From Laguncularia racemosa (Eukaryota > Streptophyta > Magnoliopsida > Myrtales > Combretaceae): DNA of 64,000 nucleotides. Below, in pieces: positions 1 through 11,945 of this stretch (positions are counted from its first letter, which is position 1; every line of letters starts with the position of its first letter). Made by a program: the position numbers and the translations under genes. The notes below the pieces were generated by a model. It worked only from the letters and a program-made list of their open reading frames with translations, had not been told where the DNA came from and ran no database searches. The DNA is taken from NCBI GenBank assembly GCA_037954665.1, contig JBBMOL010000099.1, forward strand, positions 1,798,001-1,862,000. Direction: 5' to 3'.

Positions 1-657
1 ACCTAGATAGAGAAAGATTATCACTAGGTTCCAAACATACACCGCAAAACCCTAGCAAACTATGACTTTAATCCATCCAGTCTCGATGGTATTGGGGTTG
101 GGGGAGTATAAATTGCTCGTTCTGAGTCTCTTCTTACGTAAATCTGCAACACTTTTTTCCTGCCTACTTCCTCCTAACATTACTGTTAAGTTCACCAAAG
201 GGTGACATGTGACGTGTTCAAAAGTAATACAGCATGCCTCAGTGGGATTATAATGCCTGTAAGATTGACCATCTATTTGACCCTTGATGAGAGGCAAAAA
301 CCGTGTTTGAACACAATGAAACTCTTCGACTAATCGAGATTGAAGATTCATCTCATTGAATGACAAAGCGAAAAGCACCATGTTTGTGGTTCTCTATTAA
401 TGTTACATTCTGTCCTCCGAGGATATACAATGTAAACATGCTCACAAAAAAATTCTCATGAAACCAGCATTTGCCTAACATATAGGCGGCACTGATTCTT
501 TGTGATTCATCAAGGAGTAAAACATAGAGAAGGCACAAATAAAATGATAACCAGCTAGTGCATAGCAGAACATGTATCCCTTGGAAAGTGAGGTAGCTTC
601 CTATACATAGCAGAGCAATTCCCATGAGACCGTGTATGCTGCAGAAAGCAAAATCCC
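1..657. other. 3' flank / possible 3'UTR of the AAGAB-like gene
   Basis: Base composition is less AT-rich than the intergenic DNA further on. Open stretches on the minus strand (about 52-381 and 353-625) show no recognisable domain. The simplest reading is 3'UTR and downstream sequence of the AAGAB-like gene, possibly running into a neighbour beyond the left edge. Confidence 0.4.
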
Positions 658-3460
658 CTATTCTTCCTCGTCACTGCCACCGCCAAACATGCCGGCCATT
701 TTCATGGCCAGTTTAGCAGCCATTTCTCTTCTTTGAAAGTCAGGCATCAAACGCAAGTTGTCTCGGATGTTACCTATCTCAAACATCAACTGTTCCAAAT
801 CCTCAAAATCATAAGCATGCCTATCAGGATCTGGATTCTCGCCAAGCTCCTCTGTGGTAGATGCCCCTGCATTATCTGTTTTATCAGCAGCAGATGCCAT
901 TTCGGACTCTGAGCCTGCTGAATTTTTTTTATCACAATCATCTCCATTCTCCTTGTCAACTATAGAGACAGGGATATTCTGAATTACTGATACGCCACTA
1001 GCAGTTACCCAACCTCCATCTGTATCATCCCAAGGCTCAGCTGACCCCGCTGACAATATTTCATACTCAAGTTCGTACTCGGATTCTTCTTCAGATAGCT
1101 CTGTGAGAAAGATAACCAGATGATGAGAAACCCGTTTCCCATAAATAAGGGGAAAGGGGGAAGTAAATAATGATTGTACAAAAACCTTCATTCTCAGGCA
1201 ATATTGGTTTGCTAATTTTATCACCGGTTTTTAAGATCATTCCAGGCCACATATGTGCAGAGAGAGCACCGATAAGACGCTCGAGTCCTTGTGAATCACC
1301 ATCAATGGATAAACCTGCGAAGAATGCTGTTAGTTCCTTTGTCAACCAGATAAAAAACAATGTAAAGAAAAACAAACGAACAAACAAGATGAGACTATGG
1401 ATATTTCTACGCTGTTTTACTCTTATCTAGTTGAAGATCCTCAGAGCCCAATGGAAGTGAAACTCCTTATATCTGGTCATATTCTCTCAGGTCTCCCTAA
1501 TTCTCCAAGATGATAATAAGATGCAACTAATCAACCCTTGTATCCAATAGCACCATAGTATGACTCAAGTGGACAACTCATCATCTTGGACAACTAAGTA
1601 AAATGAAGCAGGGTGACATGAATAGTTAATGGAGAACTTACCTAATCTACATAAATGCCATAAGAATGTGATGCATATTTTTCATAAACGATTTGATGTA
1701 GCTTATAATACATAAAAAAGGAAGCATCACAAGAGGAACAATTATTGTCTCGGGAGGGACTTACACTTGTCAAAATCAACATTGGAAGCACAAGCTTCTA
1801 TATATTCGATCCCATGCTTGCTGCACCACTCCAAGCATGACTTTGTAATTTCCCATGATGGTTCTTCATTACCAAGTAAACTACTTCCTTCAGTCTCGGA
1901 AATTCCAGACTCATCAATTTGAGCATATGGGTCAGCAGATTCATTTCCAAGCTTTTGCAACCTTCTTCTGTATTCAACATGCACAGGATGACCGCGAATA
2001 AGGTCAACTTTATTCCCAATACACAACAGTATATCGAAATTTCGTATATCATTGTTGGATACCCAAGCCTGAATTGCATTAAGCGATGATAACTGCATCA
2101 CAGTCAAATACAATGAGAATCATGCAATTGACTTCACCATCAATAACATGCAAACCAGAAAAAGAGAATATCCACATGTCAGAATCAAGAGCACAATCTC
2201 TATTATGAAGCTGACCTCACTCATATCAAAGACCATCACTAATGCGGCCAATTTGTCATATATAGGAAGTGAACTGACGTCAAAGCCATCCTGAAGATGA
2301 GCCATCCATACAGACACATCTGCTGTGTAGTACTTTGTGTCGATAGTCCATCTGTGTTTCAAGTCAAGCACAAAGCACTCATGTCAGCAGATATCAGCCA
2401 AGATGAGAAAGTTATTTTAAAATATCCTGGATGCAACTTTTCTGGGGAAAATTAATAATCTTTTTACCATTTTTCTCAACGTACCCATAAGCCAGTACAT
2501 TGTTAGATTCAGGACCATCTTCAAAATCCACTTGTAACAATCCTATAATCACAAAATGTTTTAGGCATCAACAAAATTAATTGCTTCAATAGCCAAAACC
2601 TTCAGTCCATAAAAAAGAACCCTGTTGGAACCAAAAGAAAACTCATCCAAACTTTCCATTCGCTAATTTTTCATTGAAATTCCAATCGTGATTCAAGTCA
2701 TCAAAATCATACATCAGGTTCTTTCAAAACCTAATTTAAATTCTATTGTCAGGTTAGTCAAGACCCAATTCACAATGACAGGAAATTTTTGGTCTTATGC
2801 AAAGGGAATTTGAGGATTTTTCCTGTTCAAAGTGATCAATCATCTGTGTTTCAACAAAATATATTAACATATTCACGAGCTCAAATCCCACAATGATACC
2901 AAAAACCTAGCTAATGCGTATTACTATCAGCAACTAACTACACCAAACAGTAATTCCTTTTTATTTTCACTCCAGATAATAGAGCGGGCCATGAGAGCAA
3001 TTGGAATGGCTACCTATAGACAAGTTGTCGTCCCTCTCAAATTATTATGCTAAAACAAAGTAAGTTTCCGTGTTCCTAAACAGTGTACCAGTCTACGTCT
3101 ACTCGAACCAAATACTGTAAAGCACCATTTGGGAAAGGAAAAGCCTCATTATACCCATAATCACAAGAGATTGATACTTAAATTCGAAAAAATGAAAGTA
3201 TCTATACGCAACAATCAAATTCACCTATTTTACTGCAATACATATCTCGGCTATCAAAAGATTTTGACCCCCAACCGAAAAACACATTTTACTCCAACAT
3301 TATGATTACAAAACGTAAATTTTCGAATTGTTTTAGACACAATAGCGGTAAAGTGATACGTACGAGAAAGGAGGGTTCTTTTGCCTACGTCGGAAGATCC
3401 GATCATGAAAATCCCGGGTCTATCTTCGAGAGAATTATCAGTCTTGTTTGCTGTTTCCAT
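658..3460 (-). CDS. AAGAB: AAGAB/p34-like clathrin-adaptor assembly chaperone (six exons)
   Basis: Homologue of alpha- and gamma-adaptin-binding protein p34, which in animals chaperones assembly of the AP1 and AP2 clathrin adaptors in the cytosol. Coding exons, read on the minus strand: 3460-3364, 2542-2485, 2351-2216, 2092-1765, 1314-1186, 1100-658. All introns are GT..AG, every junction keeps frame, and the total is 1191 nt (396 aa plus TAG). The N-terminal half is a Rab-like G domain: P-loop region IGSSDVGKRTLLSR, NKVD (G4) and an ACASN loop (G5-like). The lysine after GK that should be Ser/Thr is Arg, as in a pseudo-GTPase. An acidic linker follows. The C-terminal domain ends with the family hallmark around NLRLMPDFQRREMAAKLAMK and an acidic DEEE tail. 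The chosen start is the only in-frame ATG in the first exon. Family assignment is by recognition; function in plants is inferred from animal p34. Confidence 0.93.
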
Positions 3461-3525
3461 TTGTAGTTTTTGGGTTTTGATCTGATTGAAAATTTTTCTT
3501 TCGACACGTTTGATCAATTCAAGAT

Positions 3526-3662
3526 CATTAATGGAGAAACCCTAATTAGAGTTCTGATTTGGGGATTTGAGCCTAACTCGTCGTATCGAGTTCATGGGCT
3601 CGCGGGTTATGAAAAGCCCAAAGTGTAAGAAGGTTTCGTGAAAACCTCTAAGAAGTTGGATG
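3526..3662 (-). promoter_or_regulatory. Housekeeping-type promoter region of the AAGAB-like gene
   Basis: Upstream of the start codon lie a telo-box (AAACCCTAA, 3537-3545, plus-strand sense) and two TGGGCT site-II-like elements (3595-3600 on plus, 3620-3615 on minus) in a locally GC-richer stretch. Telo-box plus TGGGCY is a known combination in promoters of plant growth and housekeeping genes bound by TCP factors. No clear TATA box was seen. The transcription start is not determined. Confidence 0.5.
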
Positions 3663-3777
3663 ATTTTTTGATTAAATATTTAAACTTAATAGTAAAATTG
3701 TAATATCATAATTTTAATGTGTCTGAAAAAATTGTTATGATTTGAATTTTTACAAGTAAAAGATGAAAATTAGTTGT

Positions 3778-3945
3778 ATTAAAATGCTCTAACCATATTG
3801 TGCCGACCTACTAAAATGCACTATGTAATATGCAATCTTTTTATAACTAGTTTTCCGTTTTTTTTGTAAGTTTCTATTATTGAATTGAATTTTATACATA
3901 ACATGTTTAATAGGTCGGTACAATATGATTATAGTATTCTTATCA
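3778..3945. repeat. Short foldback (MITE-like) element
   Basis: The left arm around 3782-3815 (core CATATTGTGCCGACCTACTA) is inverted in the right arm around 3907-3942 (core AATAGGTCGGTACAATATG). This gives an imperfect stem of about 35 bp around an AT-rich loop. No coding capacity. The ends and any target duplication are unclear. Confidence 0.45.
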
Positions 3946-3959
3946 TAGCAAATATTTGT

Positions 3960-6360
3960 TTGGCTATGAAGGGCATATGGACATTAAAGTGTAGATATAA
4001 TTGAAGATCAATTATTGGTTAATTAAGCATAGAGGAGTTGACTAACAACTCATATCAATCCAACCAAAAGATAGTTTGACCTTTCATATGCATGTCTAGC
4101 TAACTAAGGTGTGATCATTAGTCAATTGAAGATGGTTTGTAGTATTATTGTGATTATTATTTCATTGTTTCTTGTTGTTTAAGTTACATTTTTATATTTA
4201 ATTGTTAGGATTTTTATGGCACTCTAAATATGATATATTATAGTGTATTCATGAATGCATAGAAAATAGAATAACGCTTAAGAGAATTCTACCGAGGTAG
4301 TTCCTCTATGTGATTATAAGAGAGTTAACTTCTTTTTGTATTGTTATACTTGATAATCTCTTTCAATCTTGCACATGGCTTCTTAACATAGCTTTAGAGT
4401 TTTTCACATTATGTTTGTGTGTGAAACTTATGTTTTCCTTAGATATTATTCTCACTTTGCTTGTTCAATTGATTTGTAATGAAAACTAGATTATGACATC
4501 AGAAATTGGTATTTGAGCAAGATTTAAAAGGAAATCTAAGATTTAGGTTTATGATCTTGTTCCCTACATTTTGAAGAGATAATAACAAAGTATGATATCG
4601 GAAAACATGAAAAAATGCATAAAATCTCGATTTATGGCAAATGAGAATGCACATGATCATGGTATAGTTAGGCTTAAAGAAGGCACTAGGTTAGTAGTTA
4701 GGATCTATATGAAAAATTATGATTAGACAATCTTGAAAATAAGGCCTTGACGACAATCTAGCTAAATTAGACTAATATCTTTTTTGGATGAACTATTGGC
4801 AAAGAAGACAATAGTAGGATATTGGAAGAAATTGAAATCATTGTACATGAATAAATCTCTAGAGAAAGGCCTAATATTGAAGCAAAGATTGTATTCGCTT
4901 TACATGAGCAATAGGTCATCAATAATACAACATATTTTTAAGTTCATGCATCCTATTAATGACTTCAAAACCATAGATGTGAAGCTAGAGATTAAAAACC
5001 AAACAATCATCTCATCATACTCTCTATCATCTTCATTTCATAAGTTGAGAGAGGTTATGACCCTTGAAGAAAATAATTCATTGTTAGAGGTGTTTAAAAG
5101 AAACTTTTTTATTAAGGATCGATTAGATTGTCACATGGTTCCATAGTAATATAGTTGTTGTCGATTTAATTACTAGGGACTAATGGATCTACAATAGTAA
5201 TGGCAGTTCTAAAGGCAAGTCTAAGAGAGAATGTTATTTTCTTTTAACTATAAGATAGAGGAAAACTCAAGGCAAAATGATAGAGGGCTGAAACCAATGC
5301 TAGATTAGAGATTATAATACAAAAGTAGCTAATGACACAGTGGTGGTTGAGTCATAGGATGATGTGTTGTTATTGGTTTAGGAGAATTCTCATATTGTAT
5401 TTTGGACTCTAGTTATGTTCTATGTGTATCACAATAGAGATTGGTTCCAAACTTATAAACTCGTGAAGTTAACTCTATACATATGGGCAACAGGTTAAAG
5501 TATGAAAATTACTGTTATCGGTAGAGGTTGCATTAAACTACATGGTTTCCAAACATGCATTGTGTTGGATATGAGATATATGCCTAGAGTAACCTGTAAT
5601 GTCTTTATCCCTAGGGATGCAACAGGGGCGGGTCGTAATAGGGTACTCGCCCCGATCGACCCAATAAAAACTCTATAGGGTTTGATGCTATAGGGTTTAA
5701 GGTCAGGTTTGGGATATGGAATAAAACATGATAGGGTTTATGATCGGGTTATGGGATTTAGAAAAAACCTGATCCAATAATTTTTTTTAAATAATAAATT
5801 AATATTATAATTTATAATCAGTATATTTTACTTTATTATTATTATATTTTTAATCAATATATTTTTATATTTTTAATTTTTATATTTAATTTCTCTCTTA
5901 TTTCCATCACAAGTAAATTAATAATAAATTAAATAAATGATATATGAAAACAAGTTGAAGTATGAAAAAAAAAATTAATTACCATTTAGGGTTAGGGTCA
6001 CTTTATTTGTTAATTAGGTCGGGTTCAGGTCGAGGCAAGTTTTAGGTATATAATTTTTCGCTAAGTCAGGTTTAGGTTTCAATGAACCCATTACAAACCC
6101 GACTCGTTCACATCCCTACTTATCCCTTAGTTTATTGTATGTTGATGGTGTAGTGAAGTTTGATCATATAGAGTTTTCCTTTGGTGATATAGTAATTATG
6201 AGAGTTGTCATGTTCAATAACTTCTTCTTACTGTAAGGGCTAATGACTCTTAGTTCTATCGTAGATGTCAATTTTTCTAAGGATCGAAATTGGTGGTTGT
6301 GAGATAAAAATGTAAATTGGTAATGTAGTAGGAAAGTCCATTTTACTTCACTCATGGTGT
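3960..6360 (+). mobile_element. Decayed Ty1/copia retrotransposon remnant (gag to pre-integrase), interrupted by a MITE
   Basis: At 4505-4520 the sequence TTGGTATTTGAGC resembles the plant initiator-Met tRNA primer site (TGGTATCAGAGC). It sits just after a CA that may end a 5' LTR, with LTR-like AT-rich sequence upstream from about 3960. The stretch 4784-5146 encodes a copia UBN2-type gag segment (IVGYWKKLKSLYMNKSLEKG, then LKQRLYSLYM). After several breaks, 5390-5480 carries a protease/pre-integrase trace (ILDS..., then HNRDWFQTYK in another frame), and 5560-5600 fits the usual VRHVP region. Many stops and frame shifts; no RT was found. The right end is uncertain. Confidence 0.7.
5612..6118. 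mobile_element. Non-autonomous hAT-type MITE with 8-bp target duplication
   Basis: A 507-bp element with termini TAGGGATGCAAC... and, inverted at the other end, TAGGGATGTGAACGAG. It is flanked by TTTATCCC on the left (5604-5611) and CTTATCCC on the right (6119-6126), a 7/8 match. An 8-bp target duplication and a TAGGG terminus are the known hAT signature. The ends are G/C-rich (GGGGCGGGTCG) while the interior is AT-rich with no ORF. It is inserted inside the copia remnant, so it is the younger event. Confidence 0.75.
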
Positions 6361-7374
6361 TGATCGATAAAGCCTTAAGATGAAGAGTAGCTAGAAGAAA
6401 GTAGAGCCAGAGGGGCTTGAGGAATGTTTGGTGACTTAAGGTGCGTTATTTGGTATGAGTAAGAGATATTGCTAGTGCTAAGAGGATTCAACTAAACAAA
6501 AGTATGAGTAAGATGATTGGGGCTTGCATGTTAGTGGGGATAACTCGAAGGTGAGTAATTAGCAACACTGAACAACATAATTGAAAGCTGCACAAGCATA
6601 TGTGAATATTGAGTTGCTTAAAGTTCAAGCTAATGTGGAGATTTTTTAAGTATATCTTGTATTTCCATAGGTCTTCAGTTTCAAGTGCAGACTACATGGG
6701 AATTTCGATAGTGAAGCTTTAAGTTACCAACTAACAATAAAGACTGATTAATAGAAACAAGTGCAATCTATCAATGTTTGAAATTTGGCCATTAATTGAT
6801 TGAAATTGCATCCATAAACATTGTGCTTTCTATTTTGTTGCTTTTTGTTGTTTAAGTTATTTTCTCATGGTGTGAATCATAGTCCAAGATATCACAACTA
6901 GAATGATTTAGGAAGAGGTTATAGGAAGAGTGTCATAGAGGTTTAGATGTTGGCCAAGTAGTCAATTAATTAGTAAAGTGATTGACTAGGCAAAGGCCTA
7001 GAGTTAGCAACTTTTGTTTATTCGTTTTATTTCTTTTTACATAGTTTTTCAAATTATATAATTTTCCTTTTCCATAGACAATCAAGGAATAATTTTTCTT
7101 ATCCTACATAAAAGGCATAGCAACTATTGTAGAATAATAGATCATTTATTATATTTTGAGTTACATTACTTGTTTAAGAATTTCTCTTTCTATTCTTATT
7201 AATCAATTATAATTATTGTGGTGAACCCTTTGATTTCTAGGTTGTTGTGAATCATATTAGTAATCCTATAAATCCTTTTGATAATTAGATATTGTGAGTC
7301 ATATCGATATTCTCATAATCATCCTCTTATCAATTATAGATTTTGGGTCATATAAATCTTGTAATTGACCAGTT
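6361..7374. other. AT-rich intergenic DNA, no gene seen
   Basis: No supported coding region. It has the look of LTR-derived sequence (6950-7260) with a short GT microsatellite nearby at 7679-7694. Nothing else can be assigned. Confidence 0.4.
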
Positions 7375-9945
7375 AGTTTGATTCATTAAATTAGAGAGTC
7401 ATATTTGATTTATTAAATCATTCACATCCCTTTTATTTTAGTCTCATAAACATAAAAATTGATAAAAATTCCTCATTATCATCATCATCAAAACACATAG
7501 AAAAACCTTAAAAATATCCTTATGCAATTATCTTTAATTGTGACTAGATTGGTCCTTGATCTAGATCACATCATAATTAGTGTCTTAGTTGCAATGAGAT
7601 GTGTTGTTTGAGTGATTATGGTAGTACCAAAATCTTTTTTAGTAGAATTGGTGTTTGAGATTAGGGTTGAACTATTTGTGTGTGTGTGTGTGGTATGGTT
7701 AAGAATCATTATGTGAAGTGGTTGGTTGTGATTCATATGATTAGTATCGATTGTTGAGTTGAGTCAGTTTTTCATTGTCGAGTTAATGTTGTTGTTATCA
7801 AATATAGGTAAGATTTCTAGTGCATGCATTAATAATGATGGTGTTAGAGGGTGTAGTGGAGATTCTAAGAGAGTTTTGTCTAATTTAGAGTAGTAGATGC
7901 ATGATATGCACACAAATGTAGTGATAACTTCTTTAAGAACAATCATAGAGTGATTATATGTGTGTGTAAGGGTTCCTAATAATCATAAGAGATTAATATA
8001 GGGTGTAGTCTAGGGAAATAATGATGAATTGGAGGAGAGAATAGGAGATGATTTTAATGTTGATTGAGAGAAGATAAGAATCATCAGAATAAAGGTCTTG
8101 ATATGATTAAACAAAAAATTCCCTAAGTACCTTGAGTGGAATTATAAGGTTCACATAAACTTGTAGGTGATGATGACCTTAGAGTTAAGGATGTGCATAG
8201 GAGTTAACATCATAGCTGAGTTCTTAGGGTACAAGAAAAGCAATAGGGTAGTAAATATAAAATTGTTACACTAGTAATGTGGAGGAGTTAGATTAGAGGT
8301 GAACTAGAAAGAAATCAAGTGCTTTAAATGTTTAGATTTTAGTCACTTGGCTCAATAGTGTCTAAATTGCTATGTCATGGCCACAAGGGGAGCAGCTTCA
8401 CAAATTGAAGTGGATAGTGAAGAGGAAATTCATGAGAAGCTAGTTGATAATGAAAAGAGAGTAAGAAGTCATGATGATGATGATGATGGGATCAAAGGTG
8501 AAGAGAGGCTAATAACAAGTCTTGTTCTAAGAAGAAGTTTATATATATGGTTAGAGTTTGATAATGAATAAAAAGAGAACTTATTCCATATCCAATGCTT
8601 AGTTTAAGATAAGTATGTTTAGTAATTATTGATGGAGGTAGTTGTGCCAACCTAGCTTTTAGTGTTTAGGATGAGAAAATGAGCTTACAACTTTTCCATA
8701 TTTAGCTCCAAATGAACTATAGTGGTTTAACAATAACAAGCCCATGCAATTAGATAAGTAAGTACAAATTCCATGTTCTATCAGTAAATATTCCAACTTA
8801 ATTACTTATGATGTAGTCTTAATGGAGGCAATTCATATACTTTTTGGTAGGCCTTAGTAGTTCGACAAAATGACCAATCTTAGAAACTCCGATTATTTCA
8901 ATAAAGATGGTGATGTGATCTAAGGTGCCATTCGTAAAGATACATGTTCAATGTTAAGGAACCTCAAATTAAAGGAGATTGTCATTTGAAAATGTGAGAT
9001 CATGGGAAATAAAAGTTAGAGAGAGAGGTACACAACTAAAGTTCATGCCCATATACTTGGATGTGTTGAAGAACGTGCATATGGCCAAAGGAAACACAAC
9101 CACATGAAGACGAAAGGAATAAAAAGGAACACAATAAGGTATATGCTTGTATACCTAGTGGTGAAGATGTATATAGCCATAACTATGCTCGTGTACATGC
9201 CTTGATACTTATTTTATGTTTTATGTTGTTTATTTTATTATAACTTGCATTAATTATGTTTTTGCCATTCTATTTAGGTTATGATTTAAACACTATTTTG
9301 CTTCTTTTTTTTTCCTTTAGATAAAAGGGACATCTTAACATATTCATACAGGTTGTAAAACTTTCATTCTCCTTTTGAGAGATCTTTCATAAACTCTAGT
9401 AGATTGAGTTTTGATATAATTAGATTGATTGTGAGATTATCGATTTTCTAATTATATATATATATTTATTTATTTATTTATTTTTGTTATCGTGAGAATA
9501 TCAAAATAGGAGTCAATACTCTAGTTCAATTATCGAATTGATAATTGTTCATATTCATTTTACTTTTTTGTTATTTAAATAAAACCTAAAAAGGCATCAA
9601 CTTTGAATCGCTGCGTTACATTCGATCGTGCCTAAATTTAGTCTTAGGATTCAAGGCACATTAGATGGTTAAAGAGTTACATTGCTCCCATTGTTTATGG
9701 AAGAAATTAAGTGTGATTAGAAAGTATTGATTGTAGAGAACATTGATTTCTAATTTACAAGTCATATTTGACTCATTGAATCATCCACATCCCTATTATA
9801 TCAATATTATAAAATAAGAATCCATAAAAAAAAATCCTTTTTTATTATTAAAACCTATAAGAAAATCCTATTAATATTCCTTTGCAATTATTCTTAATTG
9901 TAAGCTAATTGATCCTTGATTTGGGTTATATCATCTTATGTTGGA
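7375..9945 (+). mobile_element. Decayed Ty3/gypsy remnant: gag zinc knuckle and protease between direct repeats
   Basis: Two direct repeats of about 200 bp (7375-7575 and 9745-9945; both contain CACATCCC, a GCAATTAT run and TTGATCCTTGAT) look like LTR portions. Between them, 8314-8560 translates as a CCHC knuckle (CFKCLDFSHLAQ with the next Cys after a stop) followed by an acidic tail. 8620-8960 matches the protease part of gypsy elements (IIDGGSCANLA, then LMEAIHILFGRP). The same domain order occurs in the complete gypsy element at 34121-40787. No RT or integrase was seen, so the interior is deleted or too decayed to read. Confidence 0.6.
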
Positions 9946-11400
9946 TCGCTAGTGTTTGGTTTTGTACCGCTATAGTTGGTGAGTGCATGAGAGCTAAGCA
10001 AAACCTAATAGTTTTCTATTATAGTAATTTCTCTACTTGATTGCGAGAGAAATTGAGTTATCATGTTATGAGACTTCCAGCATGTTTTAATTTAATGCTG
10101 GTTGGGGTTTTTCATGCTAAAAATCTGTGTAAAGTTGCTTACCAAAATAATTTGGAACTTTTTCATCAATTTAGAAGTATTATTTTATTTTTAAATCTAA
10201 TAGAGGGATTCTCAAATGATAAATGTATAACTTTAAATTATAAAGTAAGTTTTGGAACTAATTTGTGGTTTTTTTTTTTAAATTGGATTATTAATTTATT
10301 AATGTCATTATTTAGCATGAGTGTTTTTTTCTTATAAAGTTTTTTTTTTTCTGATAATTATAATAAAGAAAAAGAATATTTAAATTTAATCCATTTCATT
10401 TGAAAGATCAATGTCTATAATATTATATTATTATGCTTATAAGGATTTTGAATTTTTTTATGATGTTTTTAAGGTCACTTTAAAGTCCACAAAAAGCAAT
10501 GCTGCAATCAAAAGAATAAATTTTGTAAACTCGTTTCCTTGTTACATTATATTTGTGGAGGGGAATCTAAGTTGCTTGCTTCCCCGTCGTGGAGCATAAG
10601 CAGATAGGCAAGATGGTTTACAATACTCTCTAACTCTTCTAGGACAAACATAAATATATCAGTCTTCCTCATTGTTAAACGACTCTAAGAACCTACAATG
10701 TTATAACATCCTAAGTATTAGTTGAAATAGAAACAACATCAATAGGTGTATATACACATAGTGACAGTTTTCGTTTAGGGTTATCTATATGTAAAGACTA
10801 TATGAGTATTAGAGTCATGAGTATCTTTATATTGTATATTAATTAATTGAAGATAAATAATTTAATGGTTTGATGTGTATAACCATTGCATTTATACATG
10901 TTGATATTGTTAATTGTATAGCATAGGCATGTTTGTATGGTTTTCATGTACTTGGTTTAAACTCATTCATTTTTAATTCTCAATTGCAGGTGAAAATAAT
11001 AAGTATATAGATTATGATGAAAATGAAAATTTAGTGAGACATTATATGAATGAATATGAAAGAGAGCATTACTACTATGTTGATGACAAATAATATAAAA
11101 GTTACTAAAGAATTTCTTGTTAGATTTTAAGTTATGGATTTGAGAATACGGGGTAGTACAAGACTATTAGTTATATTAATTATTATATGGGGATAAACAT
11201 TTACTTTGATTTTTAATTTGGGATTTAATGTATTATTTTAAATAATAATGATTGAAATAATTTATTTTTATTTCTTTTATTAAAATAATATTAAAATAAA
11301 TGTAAAGTGAAGATAGGCAGATTTAAATAGAGATTTAAAATTTTAGCATGTCATGACATGTAAGGGGCCATAATGTTTCAAGTTTTGAAGCATTACAATA

Positions 11401-11945
11401 GGAAACAAACACCAAAATTGATGCCAAGAATATGCTTGCCTCTAAAACCCGAGGTTGAAATAAAATTTCCACTCCCATCGCCAATTTTGTTTATGTGCAA
11501 CATCAAGGACATCAAACTTGCTTAATATAGATAGAAGGGTTCTAATTCTAGCAATGTGAAAAAATGAAACTGCAGATGGAAAAAGATCAACTAATCTGAG
11601 CAGCTATATGACTTTCTTGCACCAGCAGCAAAGAATTTAGAGATGACTTCTAAGGGTAGGCCCTTTGTCTCCGGAAACAAACACCAAAATTGACGCAAAG
11701 AAAATCCTTGCCCCCGAAACCCAAGGTTGAAATAAAATTTGCAGTCCAATCGCCAATTTTGTTTATGTGCAACATCATCAAAAACATCAAACTTGCATAA
11801 TATAGATAGAAGGGTTTTAATTCTAGCACTGAAAAAATGAAACTGCAGATCGACAAGATCAACTAATCTGAACAGCTAATCTGACTTTCTTGCACCAGCA
11901 GCAAAGAATTCAGAGATGACTTCTAAGGGCAGGCCCTTTGTCTCT
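11401..11945. repeat. 272-bp tandem duplication of the TST 3' end
   Basis: Two head-to-tail copies, 11401-11672 and 11673-11945, both beginning GGAAACAAACACCAAAATTGA and ending at GGCCCTTTGTCTC. Each contains about the last 70 coding bases of the transporter (PETKGLPLEVI..EFFAAGA) plus 3' noncoding sequence. The copy next to the gene supplies the real C-terminus and stop. The distal copy is a headless exon end. The paralogous pseudogene has only one copy at 42040-42300. Confidence 0.85.
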
